Shown piece by piece: positions 34,645 through 41,653 of a stretch of 41,653 bases of DNA. The stretch comes from a virus, in IMG/VR virus record IMGVR_UViG_3300004369_000039, positions 1-41,653 of that record, one strand, 5' to 3'. Every line of letters begins with the position of its first letter. Within the stretch, counting starts at the first letter, position 1. The translations under genes and the position numbers were made by a program. Under the pieces are notes generated by a model, which searched no databases, was not told the DNA's origin, and worked only from the letters and a program-made list of their open reading frames with translations.

Positions 34645-36104
34645 GCACTAGGCTAACTGTATTAGAATTTCTAGTAGATCCTTTACCAACAGGCAAAACA
34701 AATCTGGTAAGGAGAAGTCTTTACGGTACCTGGCCTAACTTTTTATCAGATAACGGAGTGTGGCCTAACTATAATAATGGTGTAGAGACACATACAATTA
34801 TTAGATACTATATCCCAACAGAGTCCGGAGAACATACATTACAAGCAACATGTGATAATAATTTTACTTGGTCTATTACTGGTGGAACCTTTAATGGTGA
34901 GCAAGTCCTAAGTGGCAACTGGTGGGGTAATATATTTTCAGTCACAAAAACATTTGTTGCAGGTACAAGGTATAAATTTACCTGGCAGGTAGCCAATTCG
35001 GGTGGTCCAGCTGGATTTGCCGCAACAGTCACAGCACCTGCAGGCGGAAATAACTACAATTTAGCAAACAATTTAACTGTGCAGTCTGCCGCAAACGGTA
35101 GGTACCAAACCACATTGCCGGTTGATGCGTCTATTACTGCCCATATATGGGGTGGCGGTGGCGGGGGTGGCGGAAATGATGCCTTCAGTCGTGGAGGAGT
35201 AGGATCGCCGGGACTGTACAATACATTATCTTTTACAGCATCAGCAGGCGACACGCTAGAAGTAGCAGTCGGTCAACGTGGTGCTGGTGGCATAGGTGAT
35301 ATGCCAAGAGGTCCACTCGGTGGCGTTGGTGGAGTAGGCAGGACAAACATAAACAGTAATTCTACACTATCACTCAACGGTGGTGAAGGTGGAAGAGCAG
35401 GTATCGGAGGAGCATCAGGAGCAGGTGGCGGAGGAGGAGGCGCCTCCGTTGTGATTCTCAACGGCACTCCTATTTTAATAGCAGGCGGTGGAGGTGGCGG
35501 TGGCGGTGCCGGGCTTTTCCGTGCATTTAACCCCGATGCATCAATTGGCAACAATGTCATAGGTGCAACACCATCAGACTATAGAGGCATGAACGGAAAA
35601 AACAAAAGTGGCGACGGTGGAGGCGGTGGCGCCGGAGGGGGTGGTTATCCAGGTGGTACAGGAGGCCAAACAAACAGTATAACTTTTTACCAGCCAGCTG
35701 GCAGGGGCGGCCCTGTGTCCCAAGGCAGTATCCAAGATGTTCCAGCTGATCCTGGTAAAACAGGTGGCAACTTTCCCGCCAATAGTGCATCAACAGGTGT
35801 TGGTACGTTGTACTACAAATCAGGGTTTGCAGGCGGCGGATCAAGTGGTGGTGGTAACGGACAAGATGGTCGCATAGTATTAGAAATTGAACCAGTAGGA
35901 ATACTATCTACTAAAGTAAGTGGAGAATGGAAGCAGGTTCCAGAAATATTTGTTAAAGTAAGTGGAGCTTGGAAAACTGTTAGTGAAGCACAGATAAAAG
36001 TTGACGGTTCCTGGAGAAAAGTAGAAGATTCCGGTCGCGGAGATATAGAGTTACCAATAGCAAGTGGGAACTATGGAACAGTAGTTAGGAGCTACTCTAG
36101 TTAA
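34641..36104 (+). CDS. Glycine-rich fibre/adhesin, candidate receptor-binding protein
   Basis: This 487-residue protein has a beta-rich N-terminal domain (about 40-160, with SGEHTLQATCDNNFTWSI). A strongly glycine-rich domain follows (about 165-415) with runs of eight to nine Gly, GGGGGG spacers and ASVVILNGTPILIAGGGG. Poly-Gly domains of this kind occur in S16-type gp38 adhesins and in Gly-rich marine phage proteins, where stacked polyglycine helices present receptor loops. The C-terminus carries three short repeats, VSGEWKQV, VSGAWKTV and VDGSWRKV (about 425-465). It overlaps the previous gene by 4 bp (ATGA). The receptor role is inferred; no direct evidence exists. Confidence 0.65.
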   Translation: MSTRLTVLEFLVDPLPTGKTNLVRRSLYGTWPNFLSDNGVWPNYNNGVETHTIIRYYIPTESGEHTLQATCDNNFTWSITGGTFNGEQVLSGNWWGNIFSVTKTFVAGTRYKFTWQVANSGGPAGFAATVTAPAGGNNYNLANNLTVQSAANGRYQTTLPVDASITAHIWGGGGGGGGNDAFSRGGVGSPGLYNTLSFTASAGDTLEVAVGQRGAGGIGDMPRGPLGGVGGVGRTNINSNSTLSLNGGEGGRAGIGGASGAGGGGGGASVVILNGTPILIAGGGGGGGGAGLFRAFNPDASIGNNVIGATPSDYRGMNGKNKSGDGGGGGAGGGGYPGGTGGQTNSITFYQPAGRGGPVSQGSIQDVPADPGKTGGNFPANSASTGVGTLYYKSGFAGGGSSGGGNGQDGRIVLEIEPVGILSTKVSGEWKQVPEIFVKVSGAWKTVSEAQIKVDGSWRKVEDSGRGDIELPIASGNYGTVVRSYSS

Positions 36105-36127
36105 ACAAATTAATAGATTTAAATACG

Positions 36128-36135
36128 CATAAATA
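36128..36135 (+). promoter_or_regulatory. Late promoter of the second fibre gene
   Basis: CATAAATA, one base from the late consensus. GAGGA (36144-36148) and the ATG at 36158 follow. It gives the fibre genes 36158-38759 a start independent of the upstream operon. Confidence 0.65.
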
Positions 36136-36157
36136 ATAAAGTTGAGGAAAACTTAAA

Positions 36158-37813
36158 ATGGCATACAATATTACACAAACCAACGGTGCAGAGCTGATAT
36201 CAGGAGGCTTAGCCGATGGTACTATCGATAATACAACCACAAGTTTAACACTTGTTGGTAAAAACTACCCAGGATACGGTACATTTTTAAATCAAAATGT
36301 TGTTCGCATTGTGGAAAACTTTGCTAACGGTTCAAGCCCAACTGGCCCATTGCCAGGACAGTTATGGTGGGACACCAGCACCAAGTTAATGAAAATCAAC
36401 ACAGCAACAGCAAAAGGTGCCGCAAGCCAAGTATTTAAACCACTAGCAACAATGTCTAGCAGTGCAAGCGCACCAAATAGCCCAGTAACTGGCGAACAGT
36501 GGTGGGACACAAGCAATCTTCAACTTAAAGTATATAACGGAACCAGTTGGACTACAGTAGGACCAGTTGCGACAAGCTCAACAGGTAATACTGGTGCTAT
36601 TCCGGATACTATTGTTTCAGTAAGCCCAAGCGCAACATACGTTGTTGTAAAAATATATGTAGACAATACTCTAGTTGCTATTTGGAGTAAAGAATCAGAC
36701 TTTACAACAACAGTTTCAGGCTTTGCAACTATCAAGCCTGGATTGAACCTATCAACAGCAATTGCAAACAATGCATTCCAAGGTAACGCAAGCTCAACTT
36801 TAGGTATATTTAGAACAGGTGATAGTTCAGCTACTAGTGTTGATAACATCATATTAAACGGTGGTGTTGGAGCACAAACAATTAATGGTGCAGTATCATT
36901 AACAAACGATTCCGGCCTAACAGTTGGCGCAGGAAGCGACGGACAAATTTTAGTTACATCTGATCAATTGCATGTCAAAGGACTTACAAATAACAAAGAT
37001 GTAATATTCAGTTTAAACAAAGGTAGTGTTGACACTAACTTCTTCAAAGGTAATGCAACATCAGGCCTTGCAGAAGTATATGCAACTCCAACAGCAAGCT
37101 CAAGCGGTTTCTCAGTAGCAACCAAAGACTATGTTGACACAAGATTAGGTGGCGGCGTCGGAACAACTACATTTACAGCAAACGTAAACCCAAGTGCAAA
37201 TGTTACATACACTTTGGGTAATGTTACCAACCGTTGGAGTAATGTAATTAGCCAAACCAGCTTTACAGGCAACCTGTTTAGTGCTAATGTAGCCACTACA
37301 AGAGCTAACGTAACAGACATTTACATTGCCAATTCAGTATTTCCTACTGTGGGTAATACTGTTAACTTGGGAAGCAACGGTATGCGATTCAACACAATTT
37401 ATGGTGTTTCGCTACAAGCACAATATGCTGACTTGGCAGAGCGTTTTGCTAGTGATTCAGCATACCCAGCAGGCACAGTTGTTGCACTAGGTGGGGCAGA
37501 AGAAATTACAGCGGCATCAGACGCATTAAGTGATGATGTGTTTGGTGTTATCAGTACCAAGGCAGCATATTTGATGAACAGTAGTGCTGGTACTGACGCA
37601 ACACACCCAGCAGTTGCAGTAAATGGTCGTGTTCCAGTTAGGGTAGTTGGCCCAGTCAAGAAAGGGCAACGATTGGTTGCCGCAGGAAACGGATTAGCTC
37701 GTGCAGGCAGCAGATCAGAAGTTACAGCATTTAATGTGATTGGAAGATCATTACAAAATAAATTAGATGATGGCGAAGGCGTAGTTGAAGCCATTGTTAA
37801 ACTAAATAGTTAA
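36158..37813 (+). CDS. Tail fibre protein with YADLAE-type C-terminal domain
   Basis: In this 551-residue protein, the N-terminus (MAYNITQTNGAELISGGLAD, QNVVRIVENFANGS, PGQLWWDTS) is homologous to the gene at 33517. Here the GQLWWDTS unit is duplicated (GEQWWDTSNLQLKVYNGTSW). The middle is repetitive beta sequence with many Asn/Val/Thr. The last 130 residues (from about 422) are YADLAERFASD, GTVVALGGAEEIT, DDVFGVISTKAAYLMN, VAVNGRVPVRVVGPV and FNVIGRSLQNK. This YADLAE-type tip resembles the C-terminal domains of many marine T4-like fibres and the Peptidase_G2-like self-processing chaperone fold, but I see no proof of cleavage. Own late promoter; ribosome-binding site GAGGA. Attachment to the baseplate through the N-terminus is inferred. 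Confidence 0.75.
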   Translation: MAYNITQTNGAELISGGLADGTIDNTTTSLTLVGKNYPGYGTFLNQNVVRIVENFANGSSPTGPLPGQLWWDTSTKLMKINTATAKGAASQVFKPLATMSSSASAPNSPVTGEQWWDTSNLQLKVYNGTSWTTVGPVATSSTGNTGAIPDTIVSVSPSATYVVVKIYVDNTLVAIWSKESDFTTTVSGFATIKPGLNLSTAIANNAFQGNASSTLGIFRTGDSSATSVDNIILNGGVGAQTINGAVSLTNDSGLTVGAGSDGQILVTSDQLHVKGLTNNKDVIFSLNKGSVDTNFFKGNATSGLAEVYATPTASSSGFSVATKDYVDTRLGGGVGTTTFTANVNPSANVTYTLGNVTNRWSNVISQTSFTGNLFSANVATTRANVTDIYIANSVFPTVGNTVNLGSNGMRFNTIYGVSLQAQYADLAERFASDSAYPAGTVVALGGAEEITAASDALSDDVFGVISTKAAYLMNSSAGTDATHPAVAVNGRVPVRVVGPVKKGQRLVAAGNGLARAGSRSEVTAFNVIGRSLQNKLDDGEGVVEAIVKLNS

Positions 37814-37832
37814 AAGTACAAAGGATTAATGC

Positions 37833-38759
37833 ATGGCATACGAATCAGGTGGATTAATAGAAGCAACCGATTACAACAATCTACTCAATGGCAGTAATAA
37901 GTTCAATACAGTATGGTCCACAGGTACCGGCGATGCTGGATACGGGCAAACAGCAGTTACCACCAAAACTGCTGGCGATACAGTTAGTGCAACAGAGTGG
38001 GCTTCACTGGTTAACAAAGTGAACATTGTTAGTAACCACCAAGTTGGCAATTCCACAGGTGATGTTGCACCAGTTGCGGGTGATGTGGTTCAATTTTTAG
38101 CAAGTATAGAGGGCAGTATTGATACTTTTTATACAAACCGTACAAATTTTAATGCACAAGGCACAACCACAACTGACGCAGGCACAACACACAATATAGT
38201 CGATGCAGACGGTACTTTTACATTCACAGCTACACGCACAGCAACTTTTGCCAGTGCAGACCAAGCACGTTACTTCTTCAACGCAGGCGGCGAACTTAAC
38301 CTAGTACTAACCGCAGGTGCAAACACAGGTGGTACAGGTGGCGGCGCACAGATACTAAGTTTAATAACAGCAGTTGGCGGTGTTGCAGATTTTAGAGCAG
38401 CCGGTAACGGCGGACGTACAGGATCAGGCGAGACAGAAACCACAAACGATTTAACCATTGGTTACTATGATTTAACAACCAGTAACCAAATAATTTCAAG
38501 AGTCGACGAGTCAGGTGCGGCATATACTCCATACACATCAGACTTTATTACTGTTGGTGTAAAATCAAACGGTGTACAAGGTGCAAATGGTGACGTAGGA
38601 ACGATCGTTACTTGGACAATAACAGTGACAGGTGGTGCAGCCAGTAGTGGTGGTTTTAACGACAATGTTAACGTAAACTTTACATCAGCACTAAACTTCA
38701 CTGACCCAGAAACAGCGTCAGGTTTGGCTGATACTTGGGGATCAGTAACTATTGGTTAA
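37833..38759 (+). CDS. Virion structural / fibre-associated protein
   Basis: In this 308-residue protein, the N-terminus (SGGLIEATDYNNLLNGSN, TVWSTGTGDAGYGQ, VSATEWASLVNKVNIVSNHQ) matches a conserved structural family of marine T4-like phages that lies in the fibre region. The C-terminal 170 residues are a Gly/Thr/Asn-rich beta domain without motifs. AAAGGA lies 8-10 nt upstream of the ATG. It is the last gene before the terminator at 38783-38820, so it closes the late block. Its exact role (fibre, whisker or neck) is unknown. Confidence 0.65.
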   Translation: MAYESGGLIEATDYNNLLNGSNKFNTVWSTGTGDAGYGQTAVTTKTAGDTVSATEWASLVNKVNIVSNHQVGNSTGDVAPVAGDVVQFLASIEGSIDTFYTNRTNFNAQGTTTTDAGTTHNIVDADGTFTFTATRTATFASADQARYFFNAGGELNLVLTAGANTGGTGGGAQILSLITAVGGVADFRAAGNGGRTGSGETETTNDLTIGYYDLTTSNQIISRVDESGAAYTPYTSDFITVGVKSNGVQGANGDVGTIVTWTITVTGGAASSGGFNDNVNVNFTSALNFTDPETASGLADTWGSVTIG

Positions 38760-38772
38760 TAGTTAATTGTAG

Positions 38773-38801
38773 TTGACAAAAGAATGGATAGGCAGTATAA
38801 T
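38773..38801 (+). promoter_or_regulatory. Perfect consensus sigma70 promoter
   Basis: TTGACA (38773-38778), a spacer of exactly 17 nt and TATAAT (38796-38801). The predicted +1 is at 38808, 23 nt before the ATG at 38831. The leader has no clear ribosome-binding site. The -10 box lies in the loop of a terminator hairpin. Confidence 0.88.
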
Positions 38802-38820
38802 ATGCTTATCCATTTTTCTT
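38783..38820 (+). terminator. Rho-independent terminator of the fibre operon
   Basis: AATGGATAGGCA (38783-38794) pairs over 12 bp, with one G-U, with TGCTTATCCATT (38803-38814). The 8-nt loop is GTATAATA. A TTTTTCTT tract runs from 38813 to 38820, the first two T also serving as the last stem bases. It overlaps the sigma70 promoter at 38773-38801, whose transcript would start within the right arm and lack the hairpin. Confidence 0.8.
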
Positions 38821-38830
38821 ATATAATACC

Positions 38831-39145
38831 ATGACAGAAATAGACAACATAGTTGCAGAAATCAAGCAGGCCACGGATTATCAGGCCAACAGACGCACTC
38901 TAAGAGAACACATTCAAACAGAGTTGCACATGACATACGGTAATGGGTTGTTCAAGATCACACCTGAGCTGATAGCATTTGTGGCGACGTGGAACGGTGA
39001 TGAAATGTACATAGAAGACACATACGAGAATCCAATCAAAGTAGATAGAACAGAATTCTTAGAATTAGCCCAACAACGATATCAAGCGGTAATGAATGAC
39101 TGGCATCAACAATATAATGAACTTAGAAGACTCCGCAGAGTCTAA
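38831..39145 (+). CDS. Small conserved-type phage protein of unknown function
   Basis: This 104-residue protein is highly charged and helical at both ends. ITPELIAFVATWNGDEMYIE and YENPIKVDRTEFLELAQQ are in the middle, a pattern I associate with an uncharacterised small protein of marine T4-like phages. The C-terminus is an amphipathic helix (NDWHQQYNELRRLRRV). No DNA-binding or catalytic motif can be named. It is the first gene of the sigma70-driven cassette, with a 23-nt leader and no Shine-Dalgarno. Its end overlaps the next gene. Confidence 0.65.
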   Translation: MTEIDNIVAEIKQATDYQANRRTLREHIQTELHMTYGNGLFKITPELIAFVATWNGDEMYIEDTYENPIKVDRTEFLELAQQRYQAVMNDWHQQYNELRRLRRV

Positions 39146-39941
39146 AGGTGTAGTATTTTTTGCTCATAACACTGTTGATGTTGACTATGTCCGCATTGCA
39201 GATCTTTCTGCACGACTGGTAGAACAGCATCTCGATTTGCCTATCACGTTGGTAACTGATACAGAGTCACAACCCGAGCATGATTATGATCATGTTGTAC
39301 GTGTTGACTACACAGGCAACAACTTTAGAAACGATCACATATCTAAAGAAGTAAAACAGTGGAAGAATCATGGTCGTTATACTGCATACGAACATAGTCC
39401 ATATGACAACACACTACTGATAGACACAGACTACTTGGTATTAGACAATGGCTTACTAAAGTTGATGGAACTGGATTACGATTATCGTGTTATGGAAAAC
39501 AGCAACAGCAGTGCAGAAACCATGCCAGCACGTATGGGCCAGGTAAGTTTGCCTTACTTGTGGGCCACTGTGGTAATGTTCAGAAAATGTCCACGTAGCA
39601 AGATGTTTTTTGATCTTGTGGGACGTATACAGCGCAACTGGGCTTATTACAGAAACTTGTTTATGGTAGATGGCACAAGCTATCGCAATGATTACTCTTT
39701 TGCTATGGCCAATATAATACTAAATGGCTATTGTTCCACGTCTAAAAACATTATTCCGTGGAAGATGTTTACTGTGGTACAAGAAGTTGTGCGCATGGAC
39801 ACAAATTTAAAAGATAAGATTATTGTGCGACTTAACGATTTAGCAATTACCATACCAAAGCACAACGTACATGTTATGGACAAGAACTTTTTGACTAGCG
39901 AAGCATTTGAAGAGTTTGTTGAGGAAATACTTGATGTTTGA
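39117..39941 (+). CDS. Glycosyltransferase-like protein (GT-A-type DxD)
   Basis: This 274-residue protein (start ATG 39117; ATG 39096 in frame would add 7 residues) reads like a GT-A fold. The N-terminal strand GVVFFAHNT is followed by a helix and the strand LPITLVTD. Then YDNTLLIDTDYLVLDNG carries a DxD (D103, D105), the usual Mn/nucleotide-sugar site. The acceptor side (RMGQVSLPYLWATVVMFR, FFDLVGRIQRNWAYYRNL) is helical, with Tyr/Trp residues. There is no signal peptide or membrane segment. It overlaps the previous gene by 29 bp, and its own stop overlaps the next ATG. The family is inferred from motif and topology; donor and acceptor are unknown. Confidence 0.6.
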   Translation: MNLEDSAESKGVVFFAHNTVDVDYVRIADLSARLVEQHLDLPITLVTDTESQPEHDYDHVVRVDYTGNNFRNDHISKEVKQWKNHGRYTAYEHSPYDNTLLIDTDYLVLDNGLLKLMELDYDYRVMENSNSSAETMPARMGQVSLPYLWATVVMFRKCPRSKMFFDLVGRIQRNWAYYRNLFMVDGTSYRNDYSFAMANIILNGYCSTSKNIIPWKMFTVVQEVVRMDTNLKDKIIVRLNDLAITIPKHNVHVMDKNFLTSEAFEEFVEEILDV

Positions 39942-40755
39942 TCACAAAGAACAGCAAGGATTTATGACCTTAGCAATAGGTGCAGACTATTTGGAAATGG
40001 CTTACTTGCAAGCATTAAGTATAAAGTTGGTAATGCCCGACGCACGATATTGTGTAGCAGTAGACTCAAACACACAAGACTTGATCACAGACAAACAGAG
40101 CAAGGTGTTCGATTACGTTAGAACTGTACCAGACACAGACTGGCCCATGGAACGAGAACCAGACCTGTTCTCAAGTTCGCCTTTTAAAGAAACAATCAAA
40201 GTAGAAGCGGATTTGTTGTTCACACGCAATGTAGATCACTGGTGGAATGCGCTTAGATTAAAACCCGTTGTGCTCGCAACGCATTGCAGAAACTTAGAAG
40301 ATCAAGTGGTTGTTGACACTGGATACAGAAAATTTTGGGTTGACAACGACTTGCCAAACATCTACAATGGTATGATGTATTTTAGATTTACACGTGAGGC
40401 AACTGAATTTTTTCAACTTGCCCGCACTTTGTATAAACACTATAGTCATATTAGAGACAATGTGTTGATAAACTGCAGGGAAGAGCGTCCCAGCACTGAT
40501 GTTGTGTATGCACTTGCCGCTAAGATGTATGGTGTTGAAAATTGCACAATACCCAGTTTGGATTACTTCAACTTTGTACACATGAAACCACATATACAAG
40601 GATGGTCTGGGTCGAGCAAATGGACAGACACAGTCATGTGCGAAACAGATCCACCAGTAATCAGGATCAACAACATCAATCAACTTAACCCTGTACACTA
40701 TCATGTAAAAGAATGGTGTACACAAGAACTTATTGAACAGTATGAACGAGCTTGA
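39931..40755 (+). CDS. Glycosyltransferase-like protein (GT-8-like)
   Basis: This 274-residue protein has N-terminal FMTLAIGADYLEMAYLQALSI (a GT-8-like opening strand and helix) and CVAVDSNT. TIKVEADLLFTRNV contains ExD (E91, D93) where GT-8 enzymes have DxD. NIYNGMMYFRFTREATEFF (about 160) resembles the NxG(M/V)xxF acceptor strand. Activity is uncertain because of the ExD. The start at ATG 39931 is preceded by GAGGA and overlaps the previous stop by 11 bp; an upstream TTG at 39907 is less likely. The stop overlaps the next gene by 14 bp. Probably paralogous or complementary to its neighbour at 39117. Confidence 0.6.
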   Translation: MMFDHKEQQGFMTLAIGADYLEMAYLQALSIKLVMPDARYCVAVDSNTQDLITDKQSKVFDYVRTVPDTDWPMEREPDLFSSSPFKETIKVEADLLFTRNVDHWWNALRLKPVVLATHCRNLEDQVVVDTGYRKFWVDNDLPNIYNGMMYFRFTREATEFFQLARTLYKHYSHIRDNVLINCREERPSTDVVYALAAKMYGVENCTIPSLDYFNFVHMKPHIQGWSGSSKWTDTVMCETDPPVIRINNINQLNPVHYHVKEWCTQELIEQYERA

Positions 40756-41101
40756 AAAGTTTTTAGCAGAAGTTAATGCACTGGTTGATACTCCTAAGGA
40801 AATAGTAAAGGAGTACAGAGTATACCATGACGATAAGGGAAACATTGTAGGCCAGTCAATGACAGAGCCGCACTTGGAGGGCGATTACATTGTTGTCGAA
40901 CAAGATGAATATGAAAACATGCACAAATATGCACGAGTAAAAGACGGTGAACTAAAAGTAAAAGTGTTTAATCCAGGATACAAACGACAACTAGTGCAAG
41001 GTGAAGGTGATTTTCAAGTAGTAAAGAACCACGCAGGCTTATTGTTAGAGCAAGACGAAATCTACAACAACACAGAATATTATGGATACACAAATTATTG
41101 A
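40742..41101 (+). CDS. Small unknown protein within the glycosyltransferase-like cassette
   Basis: This 119-residue protein is acidic, with an N-terminal helix (NELEKFLAEVNALVDTPKEI) and then beta strands (EYRVYHDDKGNIVGQSM, YARVKDGELKVKVFN). The tail NNTEYYGYTNY is Tyr/Asn-rich. I do not recognise the fold; alternating Val/Lys strands suggest a small beta domain. ATG 40742 lies within the end of the preceding gene, and the stop overlaps the next gene's start by 20 bp. The overlaps on both sides indicate a real gene. Function unknown. Confidence 0.6.
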   Translation: MNELEKFLAEVNALVDTPKEIVKEYRVYHDDKGNIVGQSMTEPHLEGDYIVVEQDEYENMHKYARVKDGELKVKVFNPGYKRQLVQGEGDFQVVKNHAGLLLEQDEIYNNTEYYGYTNY

Positions 41102-41653
41102 CATAGCAGACTTAGATTGCATTTATCTAAGTTATGACGAGCCCAAGAAAGAAGAGTTTTGGATACAAATACAAAACATGGTGCCTTGGGCAGATCGTGT
41201 TGACGGAGTAAAAGGTAGTGACGCCGCACACAAAGCCGCGGCAGCTAAAAGTAATACAGAATGGTTTGTATTGATCGACGGAGATAACTTACCAGATCCA
41301 GAGTTCTTTAACCTACAGTTGGAAATAGAACCAGCATTCAAAGACGGAGCATTCCGTTGGAAAGCAAAAAATGTTATAAATGGACTACGTTACGGCAACG
41401 GTGGATTGAGTGTTTGGTCACGTGCTTTTGTAAACAACATGCAAACACACGAAGCCAGTGACGGAAGTGATGACACAGCAGTGGAGTTTTGTTTTGATCC
41501 CAAGTACATAGCAATGCACAACTGCTACAGCACAACATACCCAAATGGTACACCCAAGCAAGCATGGCGAGCAGGATTTAGAGAAGGTGTTAAGATGTGT
41601 TTAGATCGTGGTGCAAAGCCAACACTGGCGGAGTTTGAAAAGGCAGTAAACAA
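41082..41653 (+). CDS. Glycosyltransferase-like protein (partial, runs off the window)
   Basis: At least 190 residues are visible; the frame is open to the window edge. DLDCIYLSYDEPKKEEFWIQ is a GT-A-like first strand and helix. RVDGVKGSDAAHKAAAAK and EWFVLIDGDNLPDPEFF (about 60-76) contain a DxD (D66, D68) of the usual nucleotide-sugar/metal type. Similar proteins occur in marine T4-like phages, generally as unknowns. GGLSVWSRAFVNNM and the Gly/Tyr-rich part after it may form the acceptor side. The start ATG 41082 overlaps the previous gene by 20 bp. The C-terminus is unseen. The glycosyltransferase call rests on motif and topology. Confidence 0.6.
   Translation, partial: MDTQIIDIADLDCIYLSYDEPKKEEFWIQIQNMVPWADRVDGVKGSDAAHKAAAAKSNTEWFVLIDGDNLPDPEFFNLQLEIEPAFKDGAFRWKAKNVINGLRYGNGGLSVWSRAFVNNMQTHEASDGSDDTAVEFCFDPKYIAMHNCYSTTYPNGTPKQAWRAGFREGVKMCLDRGAKPTLAEFEKAVN

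Noticed and set aside
35054-35560. Minus-strand proline-rich reading frames
   Set aside because: They are the complement of the glycine codons (GGN read as NCC) of the Gly-rich adhesin and have no independent signals.
38822-38827. Second TATAAT just before the ATG at 38831
   Set aside because: There is no -35 element at a suitable distance and it is too close to the start; the perfect promoter at 38773-38801 explains expression.
1-41653. tRNA genes, CRISPR arrays, integrase or attachment sites
   Set aside because: I found no T-loop/acceptor pairing pattern, no spaced direct repeats of CRISPR type and no recombinase motifs.

Overview
This window is a stretch of a tailed-phage genome of the T4 type. 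Its closest relatives in layout are the marine T4-like myoviruses (cyanophages and pelagimyophages). I base this on recognisable T4-family proteins (gp26, gp46, gp47, gp55, gp48, gp53, gp5, gp25, gp6, gp7-like), on a gp5 without a lysozyme domain, on very long baseplate and fibre proteins, and on repeated T4-type late promoters (NATAAATA). The host cannot be named from the sequence. There are no tRNAs, insertion sequences, integrase or CRISPR arrays that I can support.

Layout. Positions 1-375 (minus) hold the start of a large structural protein, probably the tail tape measure, facing away from gp26. Positions 431-1488 (plus) encode gp26 and a small gp51-like chaperone. A T TTT TTC slippery heptamer and a 13-bp perfect stem sit at their junction, which looks like a programmed -1 frameshift. 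Positions 1489-1909 are a non-coding convergence zone with terminators. Positions 1910-6953 (minus) form a tightly overlapping replication/recombination operon, read gp47, three unknown proteins, gp46 and a GIY-YIG-like nuclease. It has a near-consensus sigma70 promoter placed so that gp47 mRNA would be leaderless. Positions 6998-7855 (minus) encode the late sigma factor gp55. From 7928 to 33510 (plus) lies the baseplate operon: gp48, gp53, a gp27-position hub protein, gp5, a lysozyme-like virion protein, gp25, gp6, a 4716-residue gp7-position giant and a further structural protein. Positions 33517-38759 carry four fibre/adhesin-type proteins, one strongly glycine-rich. A terminator whose loop is the -10 box of a perfect sigma70 promoter ends this late block at about 38783-38820. 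The same promoter begins a cassette (38831 to the window end) with three glycosyltransferase-like proteins and two small unknown proteins.

How it works together. gp46/gp47 are expected to act early or in mid-infection in recombination-dependent replication. gp55 redirects host RNA polymerase to the NATAAATA late promoters mapped here at 387, 411 (minus), 7892, 15321, 32817 and 36128. These drive baseplate, hub, tape-measure and fibre genes. The last cassette has a host-type promoter instead, so it is probably expressed independently of gp55. The most notable features are the gp26/gp51 frameshift signal, the giant protein with two beta-propeller-like regions, the leaderless gp47 promoter, and the promoter nested in a terminator.
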